From contig NZ_VTPU01000016.1 in the NCBI RefSeq assembly GCF_008274785.1, positions 1-64,000 on the forward strand: a DNA stretch of 64,000 bases, read 5' to 3'. Below the pieces are notes generated by a model that made no database searches, was not told the DNA's origin, and saw nothing but the letters and a program-made list of their open reading frames with translations. Both the position numbers and the translations under genes were made by a program. Source of the DNA: Halomonas eurihalina. Its GTDB lineage: Bacteria; Pseudomonadota; Gammaproteobacteria; Pseudomonadales; Halomonadaceae. Below are positions 33,335 through 42,038 of this stretch, one piece after another. Numbering within the stretch: the first letter of the stretch is position 1; every line of letters begins with the position of its first letter.

Positions 33335-36289
33335 TCAGAACTGCACTTCCAGCCCTGCCATCACCGTGCGCCCTGGCGCATAGGTGCGCGAGAAGATATC
33401 CGAGTAGCCGGTGACATAGCTTTCGTCGCGCAGGTTATTGACCGTGCCACGCAGTATCACATGCTCGTTGAAGCGGTAGCTGGCGTAGAGATCCCATACT
33501 GTATAGCTGGGCCAGATCGCGGTATCGAAGCCCTCGGGCTTGCCTTCAGCGCTGTAGGTCAGGCGGGTACCGATATCCAGCTTGCGGTCGAACAACCGGG
33601 TACCCAGCACCCAGGTGGCACGATCCATGATCGAATTGCGCGCGCTGTTCATGCCCAGAGAAGCCGCTTCACCACCAATAGCGCATTGCGTTTGATGATC
33701 GAGTTTTTCCTCGTAGGAGTCGTAGCCCTCTGCAATGGCATCGTTATGGTAACCCGAGTAGTTGCCATCCTCGTCGGGCTGGTCTTCCTTGATCTGATGG
33801 CTGCCGAGCGGATAGGTCTTGAAACAGAAATCCTGATCGCCGTTGAGCACATGGGTATAGGCGAGCCGCGTGTACCAGGGGCCAGCGTCGTAATCCAGCT
33901 CCAGCTCGATGCCCTGGAACTTCATCGGCGCCAGGTTATTGACGAACATGGTATTACCGAGCCCGCCAACCTGCCCTGGCAGAACATTGGCCATATTGGT
34001 GATCAGATAGTTGTCGACCCGGGTATCGTAGTAGGCCACCTTGGACAGCAAGCGGTCCTGCGGGGTCAGCAGTCCTTCGAAGGCGGTGTTGAAGCCGGCT
34101 TCCCAACTACGCGATGTCTCGGGCTCGGCATAGGGGTTGGGATACATGGAGGCAAAGGGATCGCCGGGGTGCTGCCCTTCCATCAGAGACTCGGTCAGGC
34201 CCGGTGGACGCCAGGACTTGCCCCAACCGGCGAAGAGCTCCAGCCAGTCAGTGGGCCGATAGGCGGCGGCCAGGGTCGGTAACCAGCGGTCTTGATGTTC
34301 GTCGATATCGTACTCATACATCCCCGGATTCGACTGCCACTCGGGATCGTAGAGACCACGGTTATAGATGATGTCGTAGGTGCCATCATCACGCATCTGC
34401 TGCTGAGTCGCTTCGTCGAACCTTGCGTCGAACTGCTCTTGACGGGTCACATAGGCCCACTCCGTGCCAGGCACGGCGGTATTGCCCTTGAGCCGGTAGT
34501 CGTCGTAGCGCAGCCCGGCGCTCAAGGTCCAGGTCTCGTTTTCCCAGGTCAGGTTGCCGAAGGCGCTGGCGAGATCCCGCTTGCCGTTGGGCTGCAGGGT
34601 GCTCTCCGCGCTGTCGACGGCACTTCCGTTACGGGTATCGGCGCTCTCGGAATCGCCGCGATCCTGGAAGTACTCCAAGCCGTGGTCGAAGGAGAAACCG
34701 TCGATGCCCGCCAGCGTGAAGCGGCTGGTGTTCTCCAGGAGGAATCCGTAGGTCTTGATCCGAGTATCGGTTCGCGACCCCAATCCGGCGTCACAGGCAG
34801 TGATCCAATATTCTGAACTTGGCGATTCGCAGTAGCCGTTGTCCCAGGCATAGTCGGACATATTGAGACTGCCGGCCATCACCGGCTCGCCAGCACCGGC
34901 GTTGCGATGGTTCTTGGTATCGACGAAGTAGAGCTTGGCGTGCAGATCGAACCAGGGCGAATCGGGTTGGTAATCGTAATCAAGACCGAAGGATTCCGAT
35001 TCGGCCCGGGCATCGCCGTAGCGGATATAGGAGTCGTCCTCGTCGATAATCTCGCCGGTTGCGGGATTGGTGATCCGGCGGTCGGAAGTATTGTTGTAGT
35101 CGAGTTCGCTGTGCAGCCAGGTGAACTCCAGTGCCTGGTCGGCGGGTAGCCCGAGGCGGGCCTTGAACAGTTCGGAATCCTGGGTGGTATCGGTGAACTT
35201 GACCGTGCTGAGTTCCTGTTCACCTTCCAGCGGGTTGTCTTGAACACCTGCCGTCAGCCAATCGTAGCTCTGGTGGCGCTTGCCAGGGGCGTATTCGCCG
35301 AAGCTGCGCCGACTCTTGGCGGCGAGCAGCTCCAGGTTGTCGCCGAAGCGGCCGGCCATCGCCGTGCTGCCGATGAAGTGCACGCCGTTGGCATCGCCAC
35401 CGACGCCGGTGGTGCCGCGCAGGCGCACGCCGACATCGTTGCCGGGCAGGATGATGTCGTCGTAGTTGATGGTCTGGAAGTCGGCGCTGCCGGCAATGGC
35501 GGTGGCGCCATGCACCCCCGAGCTGGGCCCCTTGTCGATCTCCACGCTGCTCAACAGTTCGGAATCGACGTAGAAGTTGCCGTTGCGCTGCTGGTGGGCG
35601 TTCTCGTTGAAGTTCTGGCGCATGCCGTCGATCATCATGTTGACGCGGCCGAAGTCCTGCATGCCACGGATATTCACCGACAGGCCGGGATCTTGGGCGC
35701 TCACTGCGCTGTACACGCCTGGCGTCTCTACCAACATGTCGGCGGCGTGACGTGGCGGCATGCGGTCGATTTGCTCGCGGGAGATCACGCTGACCGAGTT
35801 CGGGGTACGATAGGTCCAGTCATGACGGTTACCCAGTACTGTCAGCGTACTCAGCGACACTTGGTCGCCAACGGTGGTCACTGTCTGCGGCTCGACAAGC
35901 TCGACAGTACGCTCGTTACGATACTCAGCCGCTAAGCTGGCACCCGTCAGCAGTTCGCGAAGGGCCTGTGCGGCGGTCATTTCGCCACGAATGGCAGGCG
36001 CCCGCCCTTCGATCGCCTGACCATCCGCACGCAGCACTGCAATGCCGGTGATCGCGGTGAACTCGCCCAAGGCGTCGAGCAAGCGCTGTTCGGGTAAATC
36101 GAAAGTGTGGACCTGTTGGGCGAGAGGCGCGTCAATGTCTGCGCCGCCAGCTTCCTCCTGGCCCCGCGCCTTCAGAACGACGACGACCATCAACAGTAAG
36201 ACGATCCATGCTCGCCCAAGCCATTTACGGGTTCGGGAGTGTCCCTCGCTCCCCTGTTCGATCCTGCGGTTGTCGTATCGCATTTGCAT
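33335..36289 (-). CDS. hasR: HasR, TonB-dependent heme/hemophore receptor
   Basis: A 984-residue protein: signal peptide (WIVLLLMVVVVLKARG), an N-terminal STN signalling domain (FDLPEQRLLDALGEFTAITG to about residue 130), the plug (NSVSVISREQIDRMPPRHAA, VNIRGMQDFGRVNMMIDGMR, DKGPSSGVHGATAIAG) and a 22-strand barrel ending in Phe (VMAGLEVQF). FAGWGKSWRPPGLTE corresponds to the FRAP box and NNLAPMKFQGIELELDY to the NPxL region of heme receptors. The STN domain passes a surface signal to the FecR-like protein encoded upstream. The start is 36289, with ATG two codons later as an alternative. A Fur-box-like repeat lies just upstream. Confidence 0.95.
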   Translation of the reverse strand: MQMRYDNRRIEQGSEGHSRTRKWLGRAWIVLLLMVVVVLKARGQEEAGGADIDAPLAQQVHTFDLPEQRLLDALGEFTAITGIAVLRADGQAIEGRAPAIRGEMTAAQALRELLTGASLAAEYRNERTVELVEPQTVTTVGDQVSLSTLTVLGNRHDWTYRTPNSVSVISREQIDRMPPRHAADMLVETPGVYSAVSAQDPGLSVNIRGMQDFGRVNMMIDGMRQNFNENAHQQRNGNFYVDSELLSSVEIDKGPSSGVHGATAIAGSADFQTINYDDIILPGNDVGVRLRGTTGVGGDANGVHFIGSTAMAGRFGDNLELLAAKSRRSFGEYAPGKRHQSYDWLTAGVQDNPLEGEQELSTVKFTDTTQDSELFKARLGLPADQALEFTWLHSELDYNNTSDRRITNPATGEIIDEDDSYIRYGDARAESESFGLDYDYQPDSPWFDLHAKLYFVDTKNHRNAGAGEPVMAGSLNMSDYAWDNGYCESPSSEYWITACDAGLGSRTDTRIKTYGFLLENTSRFTLAGIDGFSFDHGLEYFQDRGDSESADTRNGSAVDSAESTLQPNGKRDLASAFGNLTWENETWTLSAGLRYDDYRLKGNTAVPGTEWAYVTRQEQFDARFDEATQQQMRDDGTYDIIYNRGLYDPEWQSNPGMYEYDIDEHQDRWLPTLAAAYRPTDWLELFAGWGKSWRPPGLTESLMEGQHPGDPFASMYPNPYAEPETSRSWEAGFNTAFEGLLTPQDRLLSKVAYYDTRVDNYLITNMANVLPGQVGGLGNTMFVNNLAPMKFQGIELELDYDAGPWYTRLAYTHVLNGDQDFCFKTYPLGSHQIKEDQPDEDGNYSGYHNDAIAEGYDSYEEKLDHQTQCAIGGEAASLGMNSARNSIMDRATWVLGTRLFDRKLDIGTRLTYSAEGKPEGFDTAIWPSYTVWDLYASYRFNEHVILRGTVNNLRDESYVTGYSDIFSRTYAPGRTVMAGLEVQF

Positions 36290-36304
36290 GAAGCCCCATT
36301 ATTA

Positions 36305-36331
36305 TGAGAATGACTATTTTTCTCATTCTCA
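36305..36331. promoter_or_regulatory. Fur-box-like inverted repeat upstream of hasR
   Basis: TGAGAATGA (36305-36313) and TCATTCTCA (36323-36331) are perfect 9-bp inverted arms, with the core ATGAGAATGA/TCATTCTCAT matching Fur half-sites on both strands. It ends 16 bp before the hasR ATG, so bound Fur would block hasR transcription when iron is plentiful. Confidence 0.75.
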
Positions 36332-36400
36332 TAACGTATGAGCTTCCTGCGTTCCTCATCTCGTTTTGTTCGGATTCGCGATGATCGGCCTACATGGCGC

Positions 36401-36994
36401 TCATCGTGCTGCAATGGCCAATGAATGAACGAAATCGAAGGCATCACGCGCGCCATCGATCACCGCTTGCTGTTCGGCATGGGTAAGCGACACCGCGTCG
36501 AGGCATTGGGTGAACTGTCGCCAATGAGCCCCTCGACCGGTTTCAGCGGCAGCCAGGTGACGCGCGCCGCATCTCTCGGACAGCCCGAGCCTGGCCGCCT
36601 CCTTGAGCAAGAAGGCGGCACCTAGATTGGAGCCCTCGTTGACATACAGCCAACCTAGCGAGCTCGCCAGTGGCAGGGATGAAGGAAGGTCGCCATGTCG
36701 GTTAAGCGCTGCCATATCGATATTCATGTCCTGGCAGTCGCGACTGACCGCAGCATAACGGCTACGTTGCGGCAGATCGGGAATCCATGCCACGAGCGCT
36801 GCCTTTTCATAGAGGGGAGAGGTATAGCGCTGAAACAGATACTGCACCTTCAGAAATTCGACGTAGCCAGCGCGAGTCGCAAAGGGCTGCAAGTCTCTGA
36901 TGGCCTGATCGACTCTTTCATGTTGATCCTGGGTCGCCTGCTTCAGTCGTTTGCTCAGCGACAGCCCGGACGACATCTGCGTCATATCGTTCAT
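36401..36994 (-). CDS. hemO: Heme oxygenase (HemO/PigA-like)
   Basis: A 197-residue all-helical protein. LSLSKRLKQATQDQHERVDQ near the start carries the proximal heme histidine (ATQDQHERVD), and GWLYVNEGSNLGAAFLLKEA is the distal helix with the flexible glycine region. HWRQFTQCLDAV follows the family pattern. It opens the heme ring to biliverdin and frees iron. ATG at 36994 has GAGGAAAGGAA upstream. It sits between the anti-sigma gene and hasR on the same strand, so uptake and heme breakdown are encoded together. Confidence 0.92.
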   Translation of the reverse strand: MNDMTQMSSGLSLSKRLKQATQDQHERVDQAIRDLQPFATRAGYVEFLKVQYLFQRYTSPLYEKAALVAWIPDLPQRSRYAAVSRDCQDMNIDMAALNRHGDLPSSLPLASSLGWLYVNEGSNLGAAFLLKEAARLGLSERCGARHLAAAETGRGAHWRQFTQCLDAVSLTHAEQQAVIDGARDAFDFVHSLAIAAR

Positions 36995-37091
36995 TTCCTT
37001 TCCTCATCCTGCATAAAGGGATCAAGGACGTCGAAAAGATTCGACGCTCCCGGAAAGGAGAACGTGTCAGCAGGTGAAATCCCGTAAACCG

Positions 37092-38096
37092 TCAGGCCTC
37101 ATCACGGTCAGCGGGAGGGGACAGCCAAATGATGGCACCGGGAATACGCGTCACCTGGACCCCCAGGCTGGTCTTCAATGCCGACAGGATCGCATCAGGA
37201 TCGTCGATCGGGAAACTGCCCGACAAGCGTACGTCGGCAGTTCGCTCTCCTGCGCTGATCACTCGTCCTGATAGCATTCGCTCCAGTTGTACAGCCACTT
37301 CCGCCAACGAGGCTCGATCGAAAATCAATCTGCCATGATGCCAGGCGAGTTGCGCCGAAGCGTCCAACCCCTGTGGCGTTCCCAGCACACCGTCAGTCGC
37401 CACGACCTGTTGATCGGCTCCCAGGACAGTGCCCTGAACGGGGCCGTCGTTCCCCTCCACGGCGACCCTGACCTGACCTTCCTCCACCGTCACCGCGACA
37501 GCATCGCGCCCTCGTTCCACGGCGAAGCGCGTCCCCATGACGCGGGCATGTACCATGCCGGTAACGACGCTAAACGCACGCTGTCCATCGGCCATGACGT
37601 CCACCCACAGTCGCCCCCGCCGCAATGTGAGCTCTCGTGACTCCTTTGATATGGCGACGTCCACCGCACTATCGGCTCCCACGAACAGCCGTGACCCATC
37701 GGCCAACGTAACCTCCCGGGTCTCGCCTGGACGCGTGGCGATATCGGCCGACAGTCGGTCGATCAACCCGGGATCTCGCCATACGCCTGCCACCACGAGC
37801 ATCGTCATCAATACGCAAGCGGCCGCTGCCCATGCCGCTCTGCGTACCGGACGCGAACGCCGGGACGAGCGAGCACTTCGCCGCGCGGCCATCAGTCGAG
37901 CGGGAGCTTCGATCTCCTGCCAAAGCCATTCGGCATCGCGATAGGCACGAGCATGACGCGAGTCCCGATCCAGCCAAGCCTGAAAAGCGCGCCGGTCCTC
38001 TTCGCTGGCACCATCATCCTTGAGGTGCAGATACCACTCCATCGCCTCATCGGCGGCCGCCTCGTCGGGCGCTTGGTCATTTGCTGAGGGAGTCAA
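37092..38096 (-). CDS. hasS: FecR-type anti-sigma / signal transducer
   Basis: A 334-residue protein. The cytosolic N-terminus (AMEWYLHLKDDGASEEDRRA and FQAWLDRDSRHARAYRD) is the FecR_N anti-sigma domain, one membrane helix follows at about residues 88-107 (AAWAAAACVLMTMLVVAGVW), and the periplasmic part has TRPGETREVTLADGSRLFVG and GRLIFDRASLAEVAVQLER typical of FecR. It holds the sigma factor until HasR reports heme-loaded hemophore. The start is TTG at 38096: AGGAGG lies seven bases upstream, while no internal ATG has such a site. It lies 75 bp after the sigma gene. Confidence 0.92.
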   Translation of the reverse strand: MTPSANDQAPDEAAADEAMEWYLHLKDDGASEEDRRAFQAWLDRDSRHARAYRDAEWLWQEIEAPARLMAARRSARSSRRSRPVRRAAWAAAACVLMTMLVVAGVWRDPGLIDRLSADIATRPGETREVTLADGSRLFVGADSAVDVAISKESRELTLRRGRLWVDVMADGQRAFSVVTGMVHARVMGTRFAVERGRDAVAVTVEEGQVRVAVEGNDGPVQGTVLGADQQVVATDGVLGTPQGLDASAQLAWHHGRLIFDRASLAEVAVQLERMLSGRVISAGERTADVRLSGSFPIDDPDAILSALKTSLGVQVTRIPGAIIWLSPPADRDEA

Positions 38097-38171
38097 CCCA
38101 AAGCCTCCTCACGGTCTGCCCAGCTACGTTATCTCGCTTATTCAATACAACGCCGTACCACGACACTGTCC

Positions 38172-38675
38172 TCAACTCATATCCTGGCGCCGTTGCCATT
38201 CCCGGCAGATACGCATGGCCGACATCATATCTTTTTCCACGGTACTGACCGAGACACCCAGGGTCTTGGCAATGGCCGCATAGGTTTCACCATCCACCCG
38301 ATTGAGCAAAAATACACGTTGTGCCCTGGACGGCAATGTCTCCAGCGCTTGAACCAGGCTCTCCCAGCGCTCCACTGTCTCGGCGACGGTTTCAGGATCG
38401 GGCGACGTATCGTCCATCTCGCTGTTCTGCCCACCCTGCTGATAGCGTTGCCTCACCCGCTGCGCGCGCAAATAATCGAACGCCAGATTCTGAGCGGTGC
38501 GATAGAGCAATCCCCGAGTATCGTCACCCTGCGGACGTCGCCATAACTTCAGGAAGGTCTCCTGAGCGAGATCCTCGGCAAGCGCATCGTTGTGTACGAT
38601 GCGCTTGATCCGGTTGACCAACCGAGAGCGTTCGCTCAGGAACATCTTCAGCAGGGAGTGCGGTGGATTAGCCAT
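38172..38675 (-). CDS. hasI: ECF sigma factor (FecI type)
   Basis: A 167-residue sigma-70 family protein with region 2 (ALAEDLAQETFLKLWRRPQG and GLLYRTAQNLAFDYLRAQR) and region 4 (LPSRAQRVFLLNRVDGETYA and AIAKTLGVSVSTVEKDMMSA). With the FecR-like and HasR proteins it forms a cell-surface signalling system that should turn on hasR and hasADEF when heme is present outside. A Fur-box-like site lies 52 bp upstream, so iron limitation is likely required first. Confidence 0.93.
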   Translation of the reverse strand: MANPPHSLLKMFLSERSRLVNRIKRIVHNDALAEDLAQETFLKLWRRPQGDDTRGLLYRTAQNLAFDYLRAQRVRQRYQQGGQNSEMDDTSPDPETVAETVERWESLVQALETLPSRAQRVFLLNRVDGETYAAIAKTLGVSVSTVEKDMMSAMRICREWQRRQDMS

Positions 38676-38726
38676 AGAACAGGGAGGATCGCTTTTTGCT
38701 AGCGGTATCAGGGCTACATAATCTTA

Positions 38727-38750
38727 CAAATGATATTAATTATCAATGAC
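38727..38750. promoter_or_regulatory. Fur-box-like site upstream of the sigma factor gene
   Basis: An AT-rich imperfect palindrome containing ATGATATTAATTATCAATG fits the GATAATGATAATCATTATC Fur consensus in its central part. It lies 52-75 bp before the sigma factor ATG. Confidence 0.6.
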
Positions 38751-38864
38751 ATTTGATATATCATCGCATGCCCTGGCTATATCGTCCCGCATGCCAAGGT
38801 CTGCCGTCATGGCCAATCCCCGAGGCCCGGCGTCATCCTCACAGCGCCGGGCCGAAACATGCCC

Positions 38865-39341
38865 TCACCCGCCATCCGCGGCGCGTTCCAGGTCGGCGAT
38901 GATGAGTTTTTCCATTTGCATCATCGCCTCCATGGCCCGCCGGGCACGCTCGGGATCGGGGTCGTTCAACAGCTCGTGCATCCGGGTGGGCACCACTTGC
39001 CAGTGGAGCCCCCAGCGGTCCTGAAGCCAGCCACACTGAATCTTGCGACCGCCCTCGCTCAGGGATTCCCAGTAGCGATCTACCTCGGCCTGGTCGGCAC
39101 AGTCGATATGCAGCGACACCGCCTGGGTGAAGGGCACATCAGGGCCACCGTTCAGGCCCGCGTAACGCGCGCCGTCCAGGGTGAATTCAACGAGCAGGAC
39201 CTCACCGACCGACACGCTCGGCGTATCGGTCGGCGCCCGTACCACCCGCTCGATGCGGGAATCGGGAAACACGGAAACGTAGAAGCTGGCTGCCTCTTCC
39301 GCCTGGCCATCGAACCACAGGAAGGGAGTGATCCGGTGCAT
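38865..39341 (-). CDS. VOC family protein (PhnB/3-demethylubiquinone-like)
   Basis: A 158-residue protein starting MHRITPFLWFDGQAEEAASF then YVSVFPDSRIERVVR, the usual opening of PhnB-like VOC proteins, with PFTQAVSLHIDCADQAEVDR and GWLQDRWGLHWQVVPTRMHE later. VOC proteins have paired beta-alpha-beta-beta-beta units and include metal enzymes and binding proteins; the substrate cannot be told. ATG at 39341 has GGAGGAGACTTTC. The DUF1428 gene lies upstream on the same strand. Confidence 0.88.
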   Translation of the reverse strand: MHRITPFLWFDGQAEEAASFYVSVFPDSRIERVVRAPTDTPSVSVGEVLLVEFTLDGARYAGLNGGPDVPFTQAVSLHIDCADQAEVDRYWESLSEGGRKIQCGWLQDRWGLHWQVVPTRMHELLNDPDPERARRAMEAMMQMEKLIIADLERAADGG

Positions 39342-39371
39342 GAAAGTCTCCTCCCGGCAGGCAAGCCTGCC

Positions 39372-39405
39372 GCTTGATGGATCTGATGAGCTTGATGGAA
39401 CTGAT
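39372..39405. repeat. Two near-identical 16-bp copies, 18-bp period
   Basis: GCTTGATGGATCTGAT (39372-39387) and GCTTGATGGAACTGAT (39390-39405) differ at one base. They lie between the VOC and DUF1428 genes. Confidence 0.8.
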
Positions 39406-39421
39406 AAAACAGCAAGACCGG

Positions 39422-39775
39422 CTATTCGTCGAAGATGACCTCGAATCCTCCATAGATTAGCCGCTTGCCATCGAAGGGCATGGGATTGACGTCAGGCTGC
39501 AGGCGCGGGTCTTCCATGATCTTGGCCATGGCCTGGTCGCGCACCTCGCGAGAAGGCCAGAGCAGCCAGGCAAAGACAACGGTTTCATCCGGCTGACGCT
39601 TCACGGCCATGGGAAAGGAGGTGACTTCGCCCTCGGGCACGTCATCGCCCCAACACTCCACCAGCTTGAGGACACCGTGCTCCTTGAACACCGCCGCGCA
39701 ATCGCGGACATGCTGCAGGTATTTTTCCCGATTGGCAGTGGGAACGGCGGCCACGAATCCATCGACGTATGTCAT
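39422..39775 (-). CDS. DUF1428 (YbaA-like) protein
   Basis: A 117-residue protein MTYVDGFVAAVPTANREKYL followed by QHVRDCAAVFKEHGVLKLVE, CWGDDVPEGEVTSFPMAVK and a C-terminal MPFDGKRLIYGGFEVIFDE. This matches the DUF1428/YbaA family, which has a ferredoxin-like dimeric fold and no established function. ATG at 39775 has GGGAG upstream; an in-frame extension to 39862 is unsupported. It is probably transcribed with the VOC gene. Confidence 0.88.
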   Translation of the reverse strand: MTYVDGFVAAVPTANREKYLQHVRDCAAVFKEHGVLKLVECWGDDVPEGEVTSFPMAVKRQPDETVVFAWLLWPSREVRDQAMAKIMEDPRLQPDVNPMPFDGKRLIYGGFEVIFDE

Positions 39776-39961
39776 GTTGTGCTCCCCTGTTCGACATTGA
39801 AATGACGCGCGACGACAGACATTGCCGTCGCTGCTTTCATAGGTCGTTTCAGGAGCGAGCAAATCGACATTGCCCGGGGACCGATATATGCCCTTGGGGG
39901 TACTGTGCCACCAAAGGACCTCGGCTAGACTGACGGTTTTCGATCATCAGGCGAACGCCCC

Positions 39962-40867
39962 ATGTCATCCGCTCTCGAGCAACGCGCCCTCAAGGTATCC
40001 ATCGTCATGACCCTGCTGGTTTCAAGCCTGGGGGTCACTTTCGGTTTGCTGGCAGGGTCTCGGTCGATTCTCTTCGATGGGGTCTTCTCGACCATCGACG
40101 CGGCCATGTCGACGCTGGCGCTGGTGGTCACGCGGTTGATCGCCCGGGAGGTCAGCCAGCGCTTCCAGCACGGCTACTGGCATCTGGAACCACTGGTGGC
40201 GGCACTCAACGGTGCCATCCTGCTGTTGCTGTGCTTCTATGCCTTTCTCAATGCCGTCCAGGGGCTGATGACCGGCGGCCATGACCTGGCCTTTGGCCTG
40301 GCGAGCGTCTATGCCGTGGTCGTGGCCACCGTCTGTTTCTCCATGACCGCCTATCAACGCCGTCTCAATCACCGTGTCGGTTCGGAGTTCGTGCGCATCG
40401 ACATGCATAGCTGGCTGATGGCAGCCCTGATCACCAGTACCCTGCTGGCGGCCTTCGTCTTCGCCTGGATCCTCCAGCGTACGCCCTACGCTCATCTCAC
40501 GCCCTACGTCGATTCGTTGCTGCTGGCGATCCTGACGGTGGCCTTCATGCCGGTGCCCATCGGCATCGTTCGTCGGGCCATGAAGGAGGTGTTCCTGATG
40601 GCGCCAAGCGCCATCGATCGGGAGGTGCATGCCGCCATGGCACCGGTGATGCAACGCGAAGGGCTGCTCGAGTACAGCAGTCATGTGGCCAAGAGCGGTC
40701 GTGGCCACTTCATCGAGATCCACATCGTCACCACGCCCGAGTTCGCTGTCGAGCGTGGTGTGGTCGAGCTGGACGAGATCCGCGAGGCAATAGCCACTGG
40801 ACTCAGCATTCCCGCCGAGCATCGCTGGTTCACGGTGTCGTTTACCGCCGATAAGCGTTGGCTCTGA
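39962..40867 (+). CDS. Cation diffusion facilitator family transporter
   Basis: A 301-residue protein with six hydrophobic segments. The metal-site signature of the CDF family is visible as ILFDGVFSTIDAAMSTLALV (helix 2) and HGYWHLEPLVAALNGAILLL (helix 3 start), and IDMHSWLMAALITSTLLAAF (helix 5). A cytosolic C-terminal domain of about 90 residues follows (EVFLMAPSAIDREVHAAMAP onward). It should export a divalent metal such as Zn, Co or Fe by proton exchange; the metal is not evident. Confidence 0.88.
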   Translation: MSSALEQRALKVSIVMTLLVSSLGVTFGLLAGSRSILFDGVFSTIDAAMSTLALVVTRLIAREVSQRFQHGYWHLEPLVAALNGAILLLLCFYAFLNAVQGLMTGGHDLAFGLASVYAVVVATVCFSMTAYQRRLNHRVGSEFVRIDMHSWLMAALITSTLLAAFVFAWILQRTPYAHLTPYVDSLLLAILTVAFMPVPIGIVRRAMKEVFLMAPSAIDREVHAAMAPVMQREGLLEYSSHVAKSGRGHFIEIHIVTTPEFAVERGVVELDEIREAIATGLSIPAEHRWFTVSFTADKRWL

Positions 40868-40931
40868 GGAACATCGGTGCACGGCCGCATGTCGCAGGCC
40901 ATGAAAGGCCATGCAATGAACGGGAGCCAGG

Positions 40932-41345
40932 ATGCCGACTTTCCATAATGATGCCACCCTGCCAACGCCCACCTTTCCCGGCAGCCATGTGGTGCTGGAT
41001 GACCGCTATGTGTATCTCTCCGGCCTGACCGCGGCGGACATCCAGGGCAGCGAGGCGATACTCGGCGACGTGGGCCAGGAGACCCGCTGGATCATGCGTC
41101 GCGTCCAGCACCTGCTTGATTCAGTGGACTGCGGACTTGCCGACATCGTGCGGGCTGACGTGCACCTCACCAGCCTCGAGAAGATCCACGAGCTGGATGC
41201 GGCCTACGCCGATTTCTTCGAATCGCCGCATTACCCTGCCCGCACCTGCACCCAGTCCCCAACCCTGTTGGACGGCGCCAATGTCGAGATCACTCTGGTG
41301 GCACGTCGTTCGGATGACGACGACCTCGCCGTCAACCGAGGATAA
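40932..41345 (+). CDS. RidA family protein
   Basis: A 137-residue protein with the RidA/YjgF fold pattern: HVVLDDRYVYLSGLTAADIQ, ETRWIMRRVQHLLDSVDCGL, IVRADVHLTSLEKIHELDAA and the C-terminal PARTCTQSPTLLDGANVEIT. In classic RidA the arginine in the PARxxxxV segment binds enamine/imine intermediates, here Arg in YPARTCTQS. It probably deaminates reactive enamines. ATG at 40932 has GGGAGCCAGG. Its 3' end overlaps the convergent LysE gene by 14 bp. Confidence 0.88.
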   Translation: MPTFHNDATLPTPTFPGSHVVLDDRYVYLSGLTAADIQGSEAILGDVGQETRWIMRRVQHLLDSVDCGLADIVRADVHLTSLEKIHELDAAYADFFESPHYPARTCTQSPTLLDGANVEITLVARRSDDDDLAVNRG

Positions 41346-41931
41346 AGAACACGCAGGCCGCGGTGAGCGCGCCCATGGTGCCGTTGAAGATCCGCCATGC
41401 GCGCGGCCCCTTGAGCCAGCGTCCGATGGCGGTGCCGAAGCCCGCCCACAGGGAGATGCAGGGCAGCCCCACCAGTTCCGCGAAGCCGGCCAGCAAGAGC
41501 GCGTTGACGACGCTATTGCCGTCTTCCGGCAGAAAGCTCGCCATCAGCGTCAGCCCCATGACCCAGGCCTTGGGATTGGCAAACTGGAAGGCCGCCGCCT
41601 GCCAGAAGCCGAAAGGTCGCCCCTCGGCATCGCCGAACTCGGGCGGCGGCGCGGTGGCGATCTTCCAGGCCAGATACAACAGATAGAGGCTGCCGATCAC
41701 CCGCAGCGCCGTCTGCACCAGCGGATAGCGCTCGAAGAGGATGCCCAGTCCCAGGGCAATGGCGGCAAACAGCACGAAGCATCCACCGAGAATCCCCAGC
41801 ACATGCGGCATGGTACGGCGAAAGCCATAGTTGGCGCCGGAGGCGGTCAGCATCACGTTGTTGGGGCCGGGCGTGATCGTCATCGAGACCATGAACAGGG
41901 TCACGGGCCCCAGGTAGGCCAAGGTATCCAT
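41332..41931 (-). CDS. LysE/RhtB family amino acid exporter
   Basis: A 199-residue membrane protein with six hydrophobic segments and the family signature VTLFMVSMTITPGPNNVMLT near the N-terminus, followed by ASGANYGFRRTMPHVLGILG. It should export amino acids or derivatives. ATG at 41931 is used; ATG at 41946 is in frame and lies within the palindrome 41936-41951. It is divergent from a MocR regulator, a common pairing in which the regulator controls the exporter. Confidence 0.88.
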   Translation of the reverse strand: MDTLAYLGPVTLFMVSMTITPGPNNVMLTASGANYGFRRTMPHVLGILGGCFVLFAAIALGLGILFERYPLVQTALRVIGSLYLLYLAWKIATAPPPEFGDAEGRPFGFWQAAAFQFANPKAWVMGLTLMASFLPEDGNSVVNALLLAGFAELVGLPCISLWAGFGTAIGRWLKGPRAWRIFNGTMGALTAACVFFILG

Positions 41932-41935
41932 CTTT

Positions 41936-41951
41936 ATTGTACCCATACAAT
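41936..41951. promoter_or_regulatory. Palindrome ATTGTA-CCCA-TACAAT at the exporter start
   Basis: Perfect 6-bp arms around CCCA, directly upstream of the exporter ATG. It shares ATTGT/ACAAT ends with the palindrome at 42022-42038 on the other side of the intergenic region, so both may bind the MocR dimer. Confidence 0.6.
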
Positions 41952-42021
41952 TTTATGAAAACGGGTTAACTTTCCTCATTTCTCTGAGCATAATGAGGAC
42001 AAATTTGGCGTCAAAGGTTTT

Positions 42022-42038
42022 ATTGTCACCATGACAAT
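42022..42038. promoter_or_regulatory. Palindrome ATTGTCA-CCA-TGACAAT overlapping the mocR start codon
   Basis: Perfect 7-bp arms with a 3-bp spacer; the ATG of the regulator (42031) lies inside. Bound protein would block its own gene, consistent with autoregulation. Confidence 0.65.
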
